Positions 14,391 to 23,040 of a stretch of 64,000 nucleotides of DNA are shown here, one piece after another (the stretch's first letter is position 1; each line of letters opens with the position of its first letter). The notes beneath the pieces are model-generated. The model was given only the letters and a program-made list of their open reading frames with translations. It searched no databases and was not told the origin of the DNA. The stretch comes from Leifsonia shinshuensis (GTDB lineage: Bacteria; Actinomycetota; Actinomycetes; Actinomycetales; Microbacteriaceae), in assembly GCF_022606355.1 (NCBI RefSeq), contig NZ_JAHHZQ010000002.1, positions 186,001 through 250,000 on the forward strand, read 5' to 3'. A program made the translations under genes and the position numbers.

Positions 14391-15644
14391 TCAGTCCTGG
14401 AACGGCTTCGAGCAGGTGACCTGCGCGGCCGTCTGGCCGTGCACGTCGGACGGGAGCTCGACCGACGAGCCGTCGGCCGGTGCGGTCGTCGAGCCCGCTG
14501 CCGGCGGCTGGGTGGCTCCGGCGGCCGGAGCCTGCGTCGCCGACGGCGCGGCCTCCGACCCGACTCCGGTGTCACCGGTGAGCGTGACCGACTTGCCGTC
14601 CTTCAGCGCCTGCATCAGGGTGTCGGCCGCGTCCTTGGTGGGAGCCACGCCGTCGCCTTCGTAGTGGTTCGGGTACTGCACGAACACGACCTTGGAGATG
14701 TCGATGTTCTTGAGCGCCATCGCCATGGAGACGATGGTCGTCGGGTTGTTGAGGCTCTCGGACAGCGCGATGTTGCTGGTCGCCGCCTTCGCGAGGCCGT
14801 ACACCTTGACCGGGTTGGCGAGCGTGTCGGCGCTCTTGATCGTGCGCACGAGCGACGAGAGGAACACCTGCTGGTTGCTGATTCGGCCGAGGTCGGAGCC
14901 GTCGCCGACACCGTGGCGGGTGCGTAGGAACGCGAGGGCCATGGGGCCCTGGAGGGTGTTGTCGCCCGCTTTGACGCTGAGACCGGTGTACGGGTCGTAG
15001 ATGTCGCCCGCGACGCACACCGGGACTCCGCCGACGGCGTTGGACATCTCGATCACGCCGTCGAACTCGATGACACCCGCGTACGGGATGTCGAGTCCGG
15101 TGAGCTTCTCGACCGTGAGCACGGTGCACGCCAGTCCGCCGTAGCTCAGGCTGTTGTTGATCTTCTGGCGGCTCATCGCGTCGTAACTGCCGCCCTTGGG
15201 GTCGGGGCAGGACGGGATGGCGACGTACATGTCGCGCGGGAAGCTGATGACCGTGGCGTTCTTGTGGTCGGCCGACACGTGCAGCAGCATCGTGACGTCG
15301 TTGAGGTTCTCGCCGCGGTCGCCGTACGAGGCGTTGCCTCCGCCGGAGTCGCTGCCGGCGAGGAGCACGTTGAAGGCGCCGTCCATCGCACCGACGCCCG
15401 GAGTGACGACCTTGCCCTTGGAGTCGACGAGCTTGACGGCCGGCTTGAGGCTGGTCGCGACGTCGAATGCCGCGTAGGCGGCGACGCCGGCCGTGCTGAT
15501 GCCGGCGACGGCGAGCACGCTCACGAGCAGGGCCGCGATGGTTCGGAACGGGTTGTGCCGCTTGAGCCGTCCGTGCCGGGCGACCGAGGGGCCGGCGGAC
15601 TTCTCCTGAGCTCGCGCCTGAGCGCGGGTGGGCATCTCGTCCAT
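14391..15644 (-). CDS. LytR-CpsA-Psr (LCP) family cell-wall ligase
   Basis: The product is a 417-aa protein with one N-terminal membrane anchor (about residues 35-58) and an extracellular LCP domain. The LCP core shows NVLLAGSDSGGG, RGENLNDVTMLLHV, SFPRDMYVAIPSC and FLRTRHGVGDGSDLGRISNQQ. Conserved Arg and Asp residues bind the polyprenyl-pyrophosphate substrate in this family. It likely attaches glycopolymers to peptidoglycan. A Thr/Pro/Ala linker precedes a C-terminal tail with two-residue Cys spacing lost. The ATG follows GGGAGTGA. A diverged paralogue lies at 26747-27988. Confidence 0.9.
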   Translation of the reverse strand: MDEMPTRAQARAQEKSAGPSVARHGRLKRHNPFRTIAALLVSVLAVAGISTAGVAAYAAFDVATSLKPAVKLVDSKGKVVTPGVGAMDGAFNVLLAGSDSGGGNASYGDRGENLNDVTMLLHVSADHKNATVISFPRDMYVAIPSCPDPKGGSYDAMSRQKINNSLSYGGLACTVLTVEKLTGLDIPYAGVIEFDGVIEMSNAVGGVPVCVAGDIYDPYTGLSVKAGDNTLQGPMALAFLRTRHGVGDGSDLGRISNQQVFLSSLVRTIKSADTLANPVKVYGLAKAATSNIALSESLNNPTTIVSMAMALKNIDISKVVFVQYPNHYEGDGVAPTKDAADTLMQALKDGKSVTLTGDTGVGSEAAPSATQAPAAGATQPPAAGSTTAPADGSSVELPSDVHGQTAAQVTCSKPFQD

Positions 15645-15804
15645 TCACTCCCTCTCGTCGGACGACGGCGGACGGCGGCGCCTGAGAAGGCGCACACCAT
15701 CATCCAGTCTGACACAGCCTCCTGGCAATGCTCTGGACGATGGAGGTGCTGGTCAGCGATGGAATCCGGGAGGAAGCCGCCGGGCCCGGGAGCTGGGCGA
15801 ACGG

Positions 15805-16617
15805 TCAGAGAGACCGCAGGACGGCGGCCAGCCCGTCATCGGTGACTGTGCCCGTGGTCTCCGTCGCCGCCGCCTTGACCTCGTCCGGGGCCTGCCCCAT
15901 CGCCACGCTCCGGCCCTCGGCGCCCGCCCACTGGAGCAGTTCGAGGTCGTTGCGGCCGTCGCCGACCGCCACGACGCGCGAGGCGGGGATGTCGAGCGCG
16001 TGCCGCACCCGCTCCATGGCCGTCGCCTTGCTGACGCCGTCGGGCGAGATGTCGAGCCACGCCGTCCAGCCGATGGCGTAACTCACCCGCTGCAGCCCCA
16101 TCCTGTCGACGATCGCGAGGAACTCCTCCTCGTCGTGCTGCGGCGAGATGACGACGACGCGGGTGGCCGGGTGCTCGCTGAGCTCGTCGAATCCGACCTG
16201 CTCCGCGTTCACCAGCTCCCAGTCGGTCATGCCCTCGGTGTAGCGGCGGAAGCCCGTCGGGTCCTCCACCATGAAGCTGCCGGACGGCAGGTGCGGGCGG
16301 ATGGTGCGCAGCACCTCCGTCGGGTCGAACGTCTCGATGAACTCGCGGCGGTAACCACCTTCGACGGTTTCGTCGCGCCGCATGGTGAGAGCTCCGTTGG
16401 CACAGACCACGAACCGGCTGGTCAAGCCGAACTTCTCATGAATCGGCCGCGCGGTCTCCCAGCTGCGGCCCGTTGCCAGCATCACCTCGTGACCGGCTTC
16501 GCGCACGCGGGTCACGGCGTCGAGCACGGCGTCACCGACGGACTCGTCCTCGTGGATGAGCGTGCCATCGACGTCGAGGGCGATCAGCAGTCGGTCGCTC
16601 TCGGCCACAGTGCTCAC
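15805..16617 (-). CDS. HAD-superfamily (Cof-type) phosphatase
   Basis: The product is a 270-aa type IIB HAD hydrolase. Motif I is [11 protein letters not shown] (nucleophile Asp and acid/base Asp), motif II is the MLATGRSW region, and the C-terminal motif III/IV is [13 protein letters not shown] with [13 protein letters not shown]. Such enzymes dephosphorylate small phosphorylated metabolites. The specific substrate cannot be read from sequence. The start overlaps the serS stop by 4 nt (ATGA), so the two are co-translated. The pairing of serS with a HAD gene is frequent in Actinobacteria. Confidence 0.88.
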   Translation of the reverse strand: MSTVAESDRLLIALDVDGTLIHEDESVGDAVLDAVTRVREAGHEVMLATGRSWETARPIHEKFGLTSRFVVCANGALTMRRDETVEGGYRREFIETFDPTEVLRTIRPHLPSGSFMVEDPTGFRRYTEGMTDWELVNAEQVGFDELSEHPATRVVVISPQHDEEEFLAIVDRMGLQRVSYAIGWTAWLDISPDGVSKATAMERVRHALDIPASRVVAVGDGRNDLELLQWAGAEGRSVAMGQAPDEVKAAATETTGTVTDDGLAAVLRSL

Positions 16618-17879
16618 GAGGCGATCGGCTCCAGCACCTCGAGGCCGCCGAGATACGGGCGGAGCGGCTCGGGGACCACGACCGACCCGTCGGCCCGCTG
16701 GTGGGTCTCCAGGATGGCGACCAGCCAGCGCGTGGTCGCGAGCGTGCCGTTCAGGGTCGCGACCGGCGCCGTCTTGCCGCTCTCGGTGCGGTACCGGATC
16801 TCGAGCCGCCGCGCCTGGAACGTCGTGCAGTTGGAGGTCGAGGTCAGCTCGCGGTAGCGGCCCTGCGTCGGGATCCAGGCCTCCACGTCGTACTTGCGCG
16901 CCGCGCTCGACCCGAGGTCGCCCGCCGCGGTGTCGATGACGCGGTAGCTGAGCCCGAGGGCCTGCATCATCTCCTCCTGCCAGGCGAGCAGGCGGGCGTG
17001 CTCGGCCTCCGCGTTCTCCGGCAGGGTGAAGACGAACATCTCCAGCTTGTTGAACTGGTGCACCCGGATGATCCCCCGCGTGTCCTTGCCCGCCGAGCCG
17101 GCCTCGCGGCGGTAGCAGGTGGACCAGCCGGCGTAACGCAGCGGCTGGGTGACGTCGAGGATCTCGTCGGCGTGATAGCCGGCGAGCGCGACCTCGCTCG
17201 TGCCGGTGAGGTAGAGGTCGTCATTGCCCAGGTGGTAGACCTCGTCGGCGTGCGAGCCGAGGAAGCCGGTGCCCTGCATGACCTCCGGCTTGACCAGCGT
17301 CGGCGTGATCATGGGCACGAAGCCGTTCGCGATGGCCTTGTCGAGCGCCATGTTCATCAGCGCGAGCTCGAGGCGCGCACCGACGCCGCGAAGGAACGAG
17401 AACCGGGCGCCGGACACCTTCGCGCCGCGGGCCATGTCGATCGCGCCGAGCAGCTCGCCGAGCTCGAGGTGGTCGCGCGGCTCGAAGTCGAACTGCGGCA
17501 CGCCGCCGACCTCTTTCAGCACGACGTAGTCGTCTTCGCCGCCGCTGGGCACGCCGTCGACGATCGGGTTGCCGATGCGGCGCAGCACCGCGTCGAAGTG
17601 CGCCTCGGCGGCGTTCGCCGCCTGCTGCGCCTCCTTGACGCGGCCCGCGAGCTGCTGGGCTTGCGCGACGAGCGCCTGCTTCTGGTCTTTGGGTGCCTGT
17701 GCGACCTGCTTGCCGAAGGCGTTCTGCTCCGCGCGGAGCTCTTCGAAGGAGGTGATCGCGGCGCGGCGCTCGATGTCGGCCTGCAGCGCTTCGTCGACCA
17801 CCTGAACAGAGTCGCCGCGCGCCTCCTGGGAACGTCGGACGACATCGGGGTGCTCGCGCAGGAGGACGGGATCGATCAC
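16614..17879 (-). CDS. serS: Serine-tRNA ligase
   Basis: The product is a 421-aa class II aminoacyl-tRNA synthetase that charges tRNA-Ser and tRNA-Sec. The N-terminal two-helix coiled-coil arm (about residues 30-100) recognises the long variable arm of tRNA-Ser. The catalytic core has motif 2 ([17 protein letters not shown]) and motif 3 ([17 protein letters not shown]), plus the Ser-binding segment [14 protein letters not shown]. The length is normal. ATG starts at 17879, divergent from the lipid kinase gene across 63 bp. Confidence 0.97.
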   Translation of the reverse strand: MIDPVLLREHPDVVRRSQEARGDSVQVVDEALQADIERRAAITSFEELRAEQNAFGKQVAQAPKDQKQALVAQAQQLAGRVKEAQQAANAAEAHFDAVLRRIGNPIVDGVPSGGEDDYVVLKEVGGVPQFDFEPRDHLELGELLGAIDMARGAKVSGARFSFLRGVGARLELALMNMALDKAIANGFVPMITPTLVKPEVMQGTGFLGSHADEVYHLGNDDLYLTGTSEVALAGYHADEILDVTQPLRYAGWSTCYRREAGSAGKDTRGIIRVHQFNKLEMFVFTLPENAEAEHARLLAWQEEMMQALGLSYRVIDTAAGDLGSSAARKYDVEAWIPTQGRYRELTSTSNCTTFQARRLEIRYRTESGKTAPVATLNGTLATTRWLVAILETHQRADGSVVVPEPLRPYLGGLEVLEPIAS

Positions 17880-17942
17880 CGCCCCAGCTTAGAGGCTCCG
17901 CCGGGAGGTGGCGCCCGTTCCACCGTCGGGTAACGTGATCCC

Positions 17943-18929
17943 GTGAGCGATCGGGAGGGGTCACGCGGCGCCACGGTGGCGGTCGTCTACAACCCGGTCC
18001 GCGTCGACGTCCCGCGGGTGCGGGCGGCGGTGGAGGCCCGAGCGGCCGAGGTGGGCGACGTCGAGCTGATCTGGCTGGAGACCACCCCCGACGACGGCGG
18101 TCAGGGGCAGGCGCGCCAGGCCCTCGAGAGCGGGGCGGAGCTCGTGCTGGCCGCCGGCGGCGACGGAACGGTGCGGGCGGTCGCGGAGGCCCTGCGCGAC
18201 CAGGAGGCGACGCTCGGCATCCTGCCCGGCGGCACGGGCAACCTCCTTGCCCGCAACATCGGCCTCCCGTACGGGAGCGTCGAGGAGGCCTGCGCGGTCG
18301 CGTTCGAGGGCGTCACCCGCCGCATCGACATCGGCGTGGCCACGGCGGAGCGCGCGGACGGCGAGCGCACGGAGCACGCCTTCCTGGTGATGGCCGGGAT
18401 GGGGATCGACGCCCGTATGATCGCGACCGCCCGGCCGGAACTCAAGCGGCGGCTCGGCTGGGTGGCGTACGTCGAGTCGGCGTTCCGCGCCCTGCCGCGG
18501 TCGAAGAAGGTCCGGGTCCGCTTCCGGATCGACGACGACCGCGAGCAGACCGCGCACGTCAGCACGATCCTCTTCGCCAACTGCGGCACGCTGCCGGGAA
18601 ACCTGGAGCTCATCCCCGACAGCGAGGTCGACGACGGCCTCCTCGACATCGCCGTGCTGCAGCCGGCGACGGTGTTCGGCTGGCTGGCGATCTGGCGCAC
18701 GATCACGTGGGAGAACCGGGTGCTGCGCAAGAGCGCGCTCGGCCGCAGGATCATCCGCTTCACGAACCGGGCGGGCCGCACGCGGTTGAGCTACCTGCGT
18801 GGGCGCACCGTCACCGTGCGCCTGGACGAACCGGAACCGTTCGAGCTGGACGGCGACGGCTTCGGCGACGTGGTCGGCCTCGAGCTGACGGTCGACCCGC
18901 AGGGGCTGCGGGTGCGGGTGCCGCGCTGA
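17943..18929 (+). CDS. Diacylglycerol kinase-family lipid kinase
   Basis: The product is a 328-aa protein of the DAGK catalytic/YegS family. The ATP-binding motif is AAGGDGTVRAVAEAL (near residue 72), followed by LGILPGGTGNLLARNIGLP. The C-terminal beta-rich domain contains the ELIPDSEVDDGLLDIAVL signature. It would phosphorylate diacylglycerol or a related lipid at the membrane. The start is GTG at 17943. It is monocistronic. Lipid specificity cannot be predicted. Confidence 0.9.
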   Translation: MSDREGSRGATVAVVYNPVRVDVPRVRAAVEARAAEVGDVELIWLETTPDDGGQGQARQALESGAELVLAAGGDGTVRAVAEALRDQEATLGILPGGTGNLLARNIGLPYGSVEEACAVAFEGVTRRIDIGVATAERADGERTEHAFLVMAGMGIDARMIATARPELKRRLGWVAYVESAFRALPRSKKVRVRFRIDDDREQTAHVSTILFANCGTLPGNLELIPDSEVDDGLLDIAVLQPATVFGWLAIWRTITWENRVLRKSALGRRIIRFTNRAGRTRLSYLRGRTVTVRLDEPEPFELDGDGFGDVVGLELTVDPQGLRVRVPR

Positions 18930-19030
18930 GCGGCCCACACCTCCCGACCTCCTTTCACCCCCTTTTCACCTTGCGACACCGGCGACCCTCCGCAACTATC
19001 AATACTTGTAATGCTTGTAACTGACATTTT

Positions 19031-19055
19031 CGACGCAGCATCACACACTGCGTCG
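19031..19055 (+). promoter_or_regulatory. 5' leader stem-loop of the LAXTG protein gene
   Basis: CGACGCAG (19031-19038) pairs perfectly with CTGCGTCG (19048-19055) around a 9-nt loop. The stem ends 16 nt before the ATG at 19072 and just ahead of the GGAGGGGG ribosome site. Upstream, CTTGTAA occurs twice (about 19004-19020) in an AT-rich stretch that may be the promoter or an operator. Confidence 0.45.
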
Positions 19056-19071
19056 AGCCGGAGGGGGACGA

Positions 19072-20373
19072 ATGACACGGGGACAGAGCCGAGCGGCACG
19101 TGTGCCGGGATCGGAACGACGGATGAGACTCCGCTGGAAGGCCGGAGCGACACTGGGGGCGATCGCGGGAATGACGGCGTTCGCCGGCGTCGGCGCGGCC
19201 TCCGCTGACGAGCTCTGCTCGCCCGCGGAGACGAGTTGCGTCGAGCCCGCCGGGGCCGACGCCGAGCAGCGACTCGAGACCGGCACGATCGCACCCGCGG
19301 ACGACCACGCGATCGCGCTGCCGGTCGATGACACCGGGAGCACGGAGGACGAGGCCGCCGAGGCGGCGGACTTCACCGCCGACTCCGGGTCGGGTGGAGC
19401 CGGGATCGACGACACGGTGACGGCGGAGGATGCGGAGGCCGCGCACGAGGCGGAGGACACCGGCGACGCGGAGGACACCGTCGAGGCGGAGGACACCGGC
19501 GACACGGCTGATCCGCTCGACGCGGTCGCCGTCTCCCCGGAGGCCGCGCCCGTCGCCCCGGTGGCGACGACGGCGTCCGTCGCGCCGAGCGACATCAGCT
19601 GTTTCACCAATGCGACCGCTGCCGTGTCGTGCTTCGGCACCGGCGCACCGCACGCGCAGGTGCGGCTCACCGCCGACGACGGGACGACGCTCTGCGAGTC
19701 CACAGTCCAGGCCGACGGCACCTGGATGTGCGTCTCCTCCGGGGCGAAGACGCCCACCACGGTCGTGACGACCGATCAGGCGGGCGACGTGTCGCCGGCC
19801 GTCGGTCTGCCGACGCTCCCGAGCCGCATCACCTGCGAGGCGGGCGCGGACCGCCTCGTGACGTGCGACGGCAGCAGCGCCGCGGGAGCGACCATCGTGA
19901 TCCGCGACCAGGGCGAGGTCGACGTCTGCACAGCGACGGCCGGACCGGAGGGCATCTGGTCCTGCACATCCACACGACCGGTCACGGCCACGCCGCTCGC
20001 CGCGATGATCGACGACGGCGCCCCCGGTGTCGGCAGCGGGTACTACGGCATCCCGGTCTCCGCTGCGGCCCTCACGCCGACCCCGGTCCCCGACCCGACC
20101 CCGGACCCGGCACCGGCGCCCGACCCCGCTCCGGCACCGGCACCGGCTCCCCTCCCGTCACTGGACGAGCTGATCGAACCGTCGCCGAGTGCTGCTGCAG
20201 CGGCCAGTGCCGCTCCGCTCGCGACGATCGAGCCTGCGCCGACGGAGTCCGCTGGGGCGCTGGCGGACACCGGAAGCAGCACCGACGCCACCGGTGCCGC
20301 GTGGGCCGGCGCTGCGATCCTCGCCCTCGGGGTGCTGCTCTGCGTCCGAGTGGGTCGGCGCCTGGAGGCCTGA
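19072..20373 (+). CDS. Sortase-anchored surface protein of unknown function
   Basis: The product is a 433-aa exported protein. A signal peptide (WKAGATLGAIAGMTAFAGVGAASADE) is followed by an acidic Glu/Asp/Ala region and two or three Cys-paired beta domains (ISCFTNATAAVSCFG, ITCEAGADRLVTCDG). A Pro-Ala stalk and then LADTG, a hydrophobic span and the basic tail RVGRRLEA form a class E sortase signal (LAXTG). The repeat domains recall short Ig-like or adhesin modules. The start at 19072 has a strong ribosome site. The function could be adhesion or envelope structure. Confidence 0.75.
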   Translation: MTRGQSRAARVPGSERRMRLRWKAGATLGAIAGMTAFAGVGAASADELCSPAETSCVEPAGADAEQRLETGTIAPADDHAIALPVDDTGSTEDEAAEAADFTADSGSGGAGIDDTVTAEDAEAAHEAEDTGDAEDTVEAEDTGDTADPLDAVAVSPEAAPVAPVATTASVAPSDISCFTNATAAVSCFGTGAPHAQVRLTADDGTTLCESTVQADGTWMCVSSGAKTPTTVVTTDQAGDVSPAVGLPTLPSRITCEAGADRLVTCDGSSAAGATIVIRDQGEVDVCTATAGPEGIWSCTSTRPVTATPLAAMIDDGAPGVGSGYYGIPVSAAALTPTPVPDPTPDPAPAPDPAPAPAPAPLPSLDELIEPSPSAAAAASAAPLATIEPAPTESAGALADTGSSTDATGAAWAGAAILALGVLLCVRVGRRLEA

Positions 20374-20393
20374 CCTCCGGTTCGACCGCCACC

Positions 20394-20428
20394 GGGAGGG
20401 CGCCCGCAGCCGATGCGGGCGCCCTCCC
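20394..20428. terminator. Strong bidirectional terminator
   Basis: A perfect 15-bp stem (20394-20408 with 20414-20428, core GGGAGGGCGCCC) closes a 5-nt GCCGA loop in the 92-bp spacer between two convergent genes. It is followed by a short T-rich run on the plus strand. Confidence 0.85.
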
Positions 20429-20465
20429 TTCGTCGCGTTCGGGAAGGCGGTCGAAGCGGGTGCCG

Positions 20466-21167
20466 TCACCGGCAGGACGTGGTGAGCTCCAGAAGGTCGC
20501 GCGAGGTCGTGGTGATCGCGTTGGCCACCGGCAGCGGATCCCTCTGCCCGGCGTCGGCCGCCTCGTAGTCGACGAACGCGGAGCTGAGCTTGGCGAGATC
20601 CATCTGCTCGGAGTTGAGCCGGTAGGACAGCGTCGAGTCGGTGACCCCGGAGGTGCTGTCCTCGAACGCGGAGGTCGCGTCTACCACGGCCTGTTTCGCG
20701 GTCGCCGGGTCGTCCTCCCACGAGGAGGCGGCGATGTCGGTGAGGGCCGTCGACAGCGCGAGCGACGCGTTCTCGACCGTCGAGCAGTCGCTGGTCGGCG
20801 CGGCCTCCGCGGTCGCGCCGCTCGACGACGACGGGGAGGTCGTGATGCCTCCGACCACGATCGCGACGACGACGCCCAGCGTCCAGAGGACGACGAAGCC
20901 CGTCTGCACATAGCCGATGATCGTTCCGGCCAGGGCCAGGCCCCGGCCCTTCTCGCCGGTCCGTTTGATCTGCGCGAGAGCGATGTGCCCGCAGACGATC
21001 CCGACGATGCCGACGAAGAAGGAGCCCGCCAACGCCACGATCGCCATGACGTTCGTCGTCGGTTCCGGCGCGTAGGGCGGCATCCCCGGCTCGTAGCGGG
21101 TCCAGGGCTGAGGGGGCGGTGCCGTCTGCGGCAAGCCGACGGGAGGCTGGATGGGATCGGAGGCCAT
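20466..21167 (-). CDS. DUF4190 domain membrane protein
   Basis: The product is a 233-aa protein with a Pro-rich cytoplasmic N-terminus (about residues 1-35) and two membrane spans. The segment NVMAIVALAGSFFVGIVGIVCGHIALAQIKRTGEKGRGLALAGTI follows the DUF4190 pattern of actinobacterial membrane proteins. The extracellular C-terminal domain has a paired Cys (TSDCSTVE and the terminal TTSCR) and is helical. Its role is unknown. Similar proteins are often near cell-wall genes. It converges on the LAXTG gene at a strong terminator. Confidence 0.75.
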   Translation of the reverse strand: MASDPIQPPVGLPQTAPPPQPWTRYEPGMPPYAPEPTTNVMAIVALAGSFFVGIVGIVCGHIALAQIKRTGEKGRGLALAGTIIGYVQTGFVVLWTLGVVVAIVVGGITTSPSSSSGATAEAAPTSDCSTVENASLALSTALTDIAASSWEDDPATAKQAVVDATSAFEDSTSGVTDSTLSYRLNSEQMDLAKLSSAFVDYEAADAGQRDPLPVANAITTTSRDLLELTTSCR

Positions 21168-21256
21168 AGGCCTCTCATTGTGGCGGTGCGACCGCCGGAT
21201 CCTGCGGATCCTCCCCGGCTCGTCGCCGTCGATCGCCAGGGATCCTGGGCGACCGG

Positions 21257-21937
21257 CTAACGCAGCCTGTCGCCGTCCTCGCCGAGACGGCCGTCGACGG
21301 AGTCGTCGCCGAACGGGACGGACCGCGGCCGCCTCCCCGCCAGCGCCGTGAGGAACAGCAGCGCCACCAGCGTCGCCAGCCCGATCGTGATCATCGGGCC
21401 GGCGAGCATCCAGCCGAGCTGCGAGATCACGAGCGAACCCACGTCGCTCGACGGCGTCGAGCCGGTGTACGAGATGCTCACCGACACCGAGTAGAGCACG
21501 ATGCCGAGCACGACGAGCCCCGCGCCGACGATCCAGAGCGCCAGCATGAGCGGGTTGCGCCTCGGGGACAGGTCGAGCCGGTCGAGGAGGCTCGGCGCCG
21601 GCACGGCGTACGCGCGGACGAGCTCGGGGCGCTCGGCGGTCTGGTCGGCCGGCGCGGGTGAGACGGGAGCGCCGGAGGGGGCGTCGACGGCGCCCGGTGC
21701 GACGTGCGGCAGTGCGGCCGGGTTCACGGACAGGGCGGCGGCCTCCGCCGACGAGCCTCTGTCGTCCTCCCGTGCTCGTTCGCTCTGCGGGTTGCCCGCG
21801 GGATCCGGCGCGGGCGCGGTGCGCACGCGGGTGCGTGGCTGCTCACCCGGCTGCGGACGGTAGCCACGCTGGAACTGCGGGTCGTAACGGGGATCGAAGC
21901 CGCGCGCGGCGTCCTTCTGCTCGTCGTCCACGATCAT
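21257..21937 (-). CDS. Two-span membrane protein, unknown function
   Basis: The product is a 226-aa protein. Its first 125 residues are polar, acidic and Pro/Ala-rich (RGFDPRYDPQFQRGYRPQPG). Two hydrophobic segments follow (about residues 130-150 and 170-200), and the C-terminus is charged. I do not recognise the family. A cytoplasmic disordered N-terminus with a paired membrane anchor resembles small envelope or division accessory proteins. It lies 21 bp downstream of pheA on the same strand, so the two may be co-transcribed. Confidence 0.7.
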   Translation of the reverse strand: MIVDDEQKDAARGFDPRYDPQFQRGYRPQPGEQPRTRVRTAPAPDPAGNPQSERAREDDRGSSAEAAALSVNPAALPHVAPGAVDAPSGAPVSPAPADQTAERPELVRAYAVPAPSLLDRLDLSPRRNPLMLALWIVGAGLVVLGIVLYSVSVSISYTGSTPSSDVGSLVISQLGWMLAGPMITIGLATLVALLFLTALAGRRPRSVPFGDDSVDGRLGEDGDRLR

Positions 21938-21958
21938 CCCGACCTCCTGCTGCGCAGC

Positions 21959-22951
21959 TTACCCGTGGGAGGCCGAACCGGCACCGGCGTCGTCGACGAG
22001 GGTCTCCAGCCACGCGCGCGCCTCGGTGAACACGTCGTCGCGGTAGCGCTGGTCGAACGCCACGCGCACGCCGTCGGCACGCGGGTAGGACCCCAGGAAG
22101 ATCACCGACGGGCTGAACCGTCGCAGGCCGAGCAGGGCATCGGCCACGCGCTCGTCGTGGATGTGGCCGTCGGCGTCGATGACGAACCGGTAGCGACCGA
22201 GGGCGTCGCCGATCGGGCGGGACTCGATGAGGCTGAGGTTGATCCCGCGGGTGGAGAACTGCTCCAGGAGGTCGAGCAGCGAGCCCGGTCGGTCGTCGGG
22301 CAGCTCGGCGATCAGGCTGGTCTTGTCCGCACCCGTCGGCTCGGGCACGCTGCGCGAGGTGCTCACCAGCACGAACCGGGTCACGGCGTTCGGGTTGTCG
22401 CCGATGTTCTCGGCGAGCACGGTCACGTCGTGGTGGTCGACGATCCCGGGCGGGGCGATGGCCGCATCCGCTGTGCTGCCCTCGAACAGCGACGCCGCGG
22501 CGGCCACGTTGCTGGAGGCCGGGAGGTGCCCGTGGGCGGGGAGGTGCGCGTCCAGCCACTGGTGGCACTGCGCGTAGGCGACAGGGTGCGCGTTCACCGT
22601 GTGCACGTCGGCGAGCGTGGTGCCCGGACGGGCGACCAGCACGAAGTTGACGGGCACCAGGTACTCGCCGACGATCCGCAGGCCGGGGATGGTGGCCAGG
22701 GCGTCCTGGGCGACCGAGACGCCGCCCTCGATCGAGTTCTCGATGGCGATCATCGCCGCGACGCTGCGCCCGGCGACCACGTCGGCGAGCGCCTCCCCCA
22801 CGTTGTTCACGGCGCGCCAGTGCTTGCCGCGCGCCTCCGGAACCTGGGCGAGCGCGGCCTCCGTGAACGTGCCGGACGGCCCGAGGAAGCTGTAGACCTC
22901 GTCGACGGAGGCGGGCAGCTCGGCGGTGGGGTCGGCGGGGGCGCTGGACAT
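21959..22951 (-). CDS. pheA: Prephenate dehydratase
   Basis: The product is a 330-aa monofunctional prephenate dehydratase, which converts prephenate to phenylpyruvate in phenylalanine synthesis. The catalytic domain starts YSFLGPSGTFTEAAL and includes the AIENSIEGGV segment. The C-terminal ACT domain (about residues 210-290) has DRPGSLLDLLEQF and the allosteric Phe-binding motif LSLIESRPI. No chorismate mutase domain is present, as is usual in Actinobacteria. ATG starts at 22951. The tail extends past the ACT domain by about 30 residues. Confidence 0.95.
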   Translation of the reverse strand: MSSAPADPTAELPASVDEVYSFLGPSGTFTEAALAQVPEARGKHWRAVNNVGEALADVVAGRSVAAMIAIENSIEGGVSVAQDALATIPGLRIVGEYLVPVNFVLVARPGTTLADVHTVNAHPVAYAQCHQWLDAHLPAHGHLPASSNVAAAASLFEGSTADAAIAPPGIVDHHDVTVLAENIGDNPNAVTRFVLVSTSRSVPEPTGADKTSLIAELPDDRPGSLLDLLEQFSTRGINLSLIESRPIGDALGRYRFVIDADGHIHDERVADALLGLRRFSPSVIFLGSYPRADGVRVAFDQRYRDDVFTEARAWLETLVDDAGAGSASHG

Positions 22952-23040
22952 GGCCCCCAGCTTATAGAGGGGCGCCGGGCTTGCCGAGGCGGGCCACGCC
23001 CGCTCTCGCCCGCGACCCGCGGCCGTGGAAGAGTAGTCGC

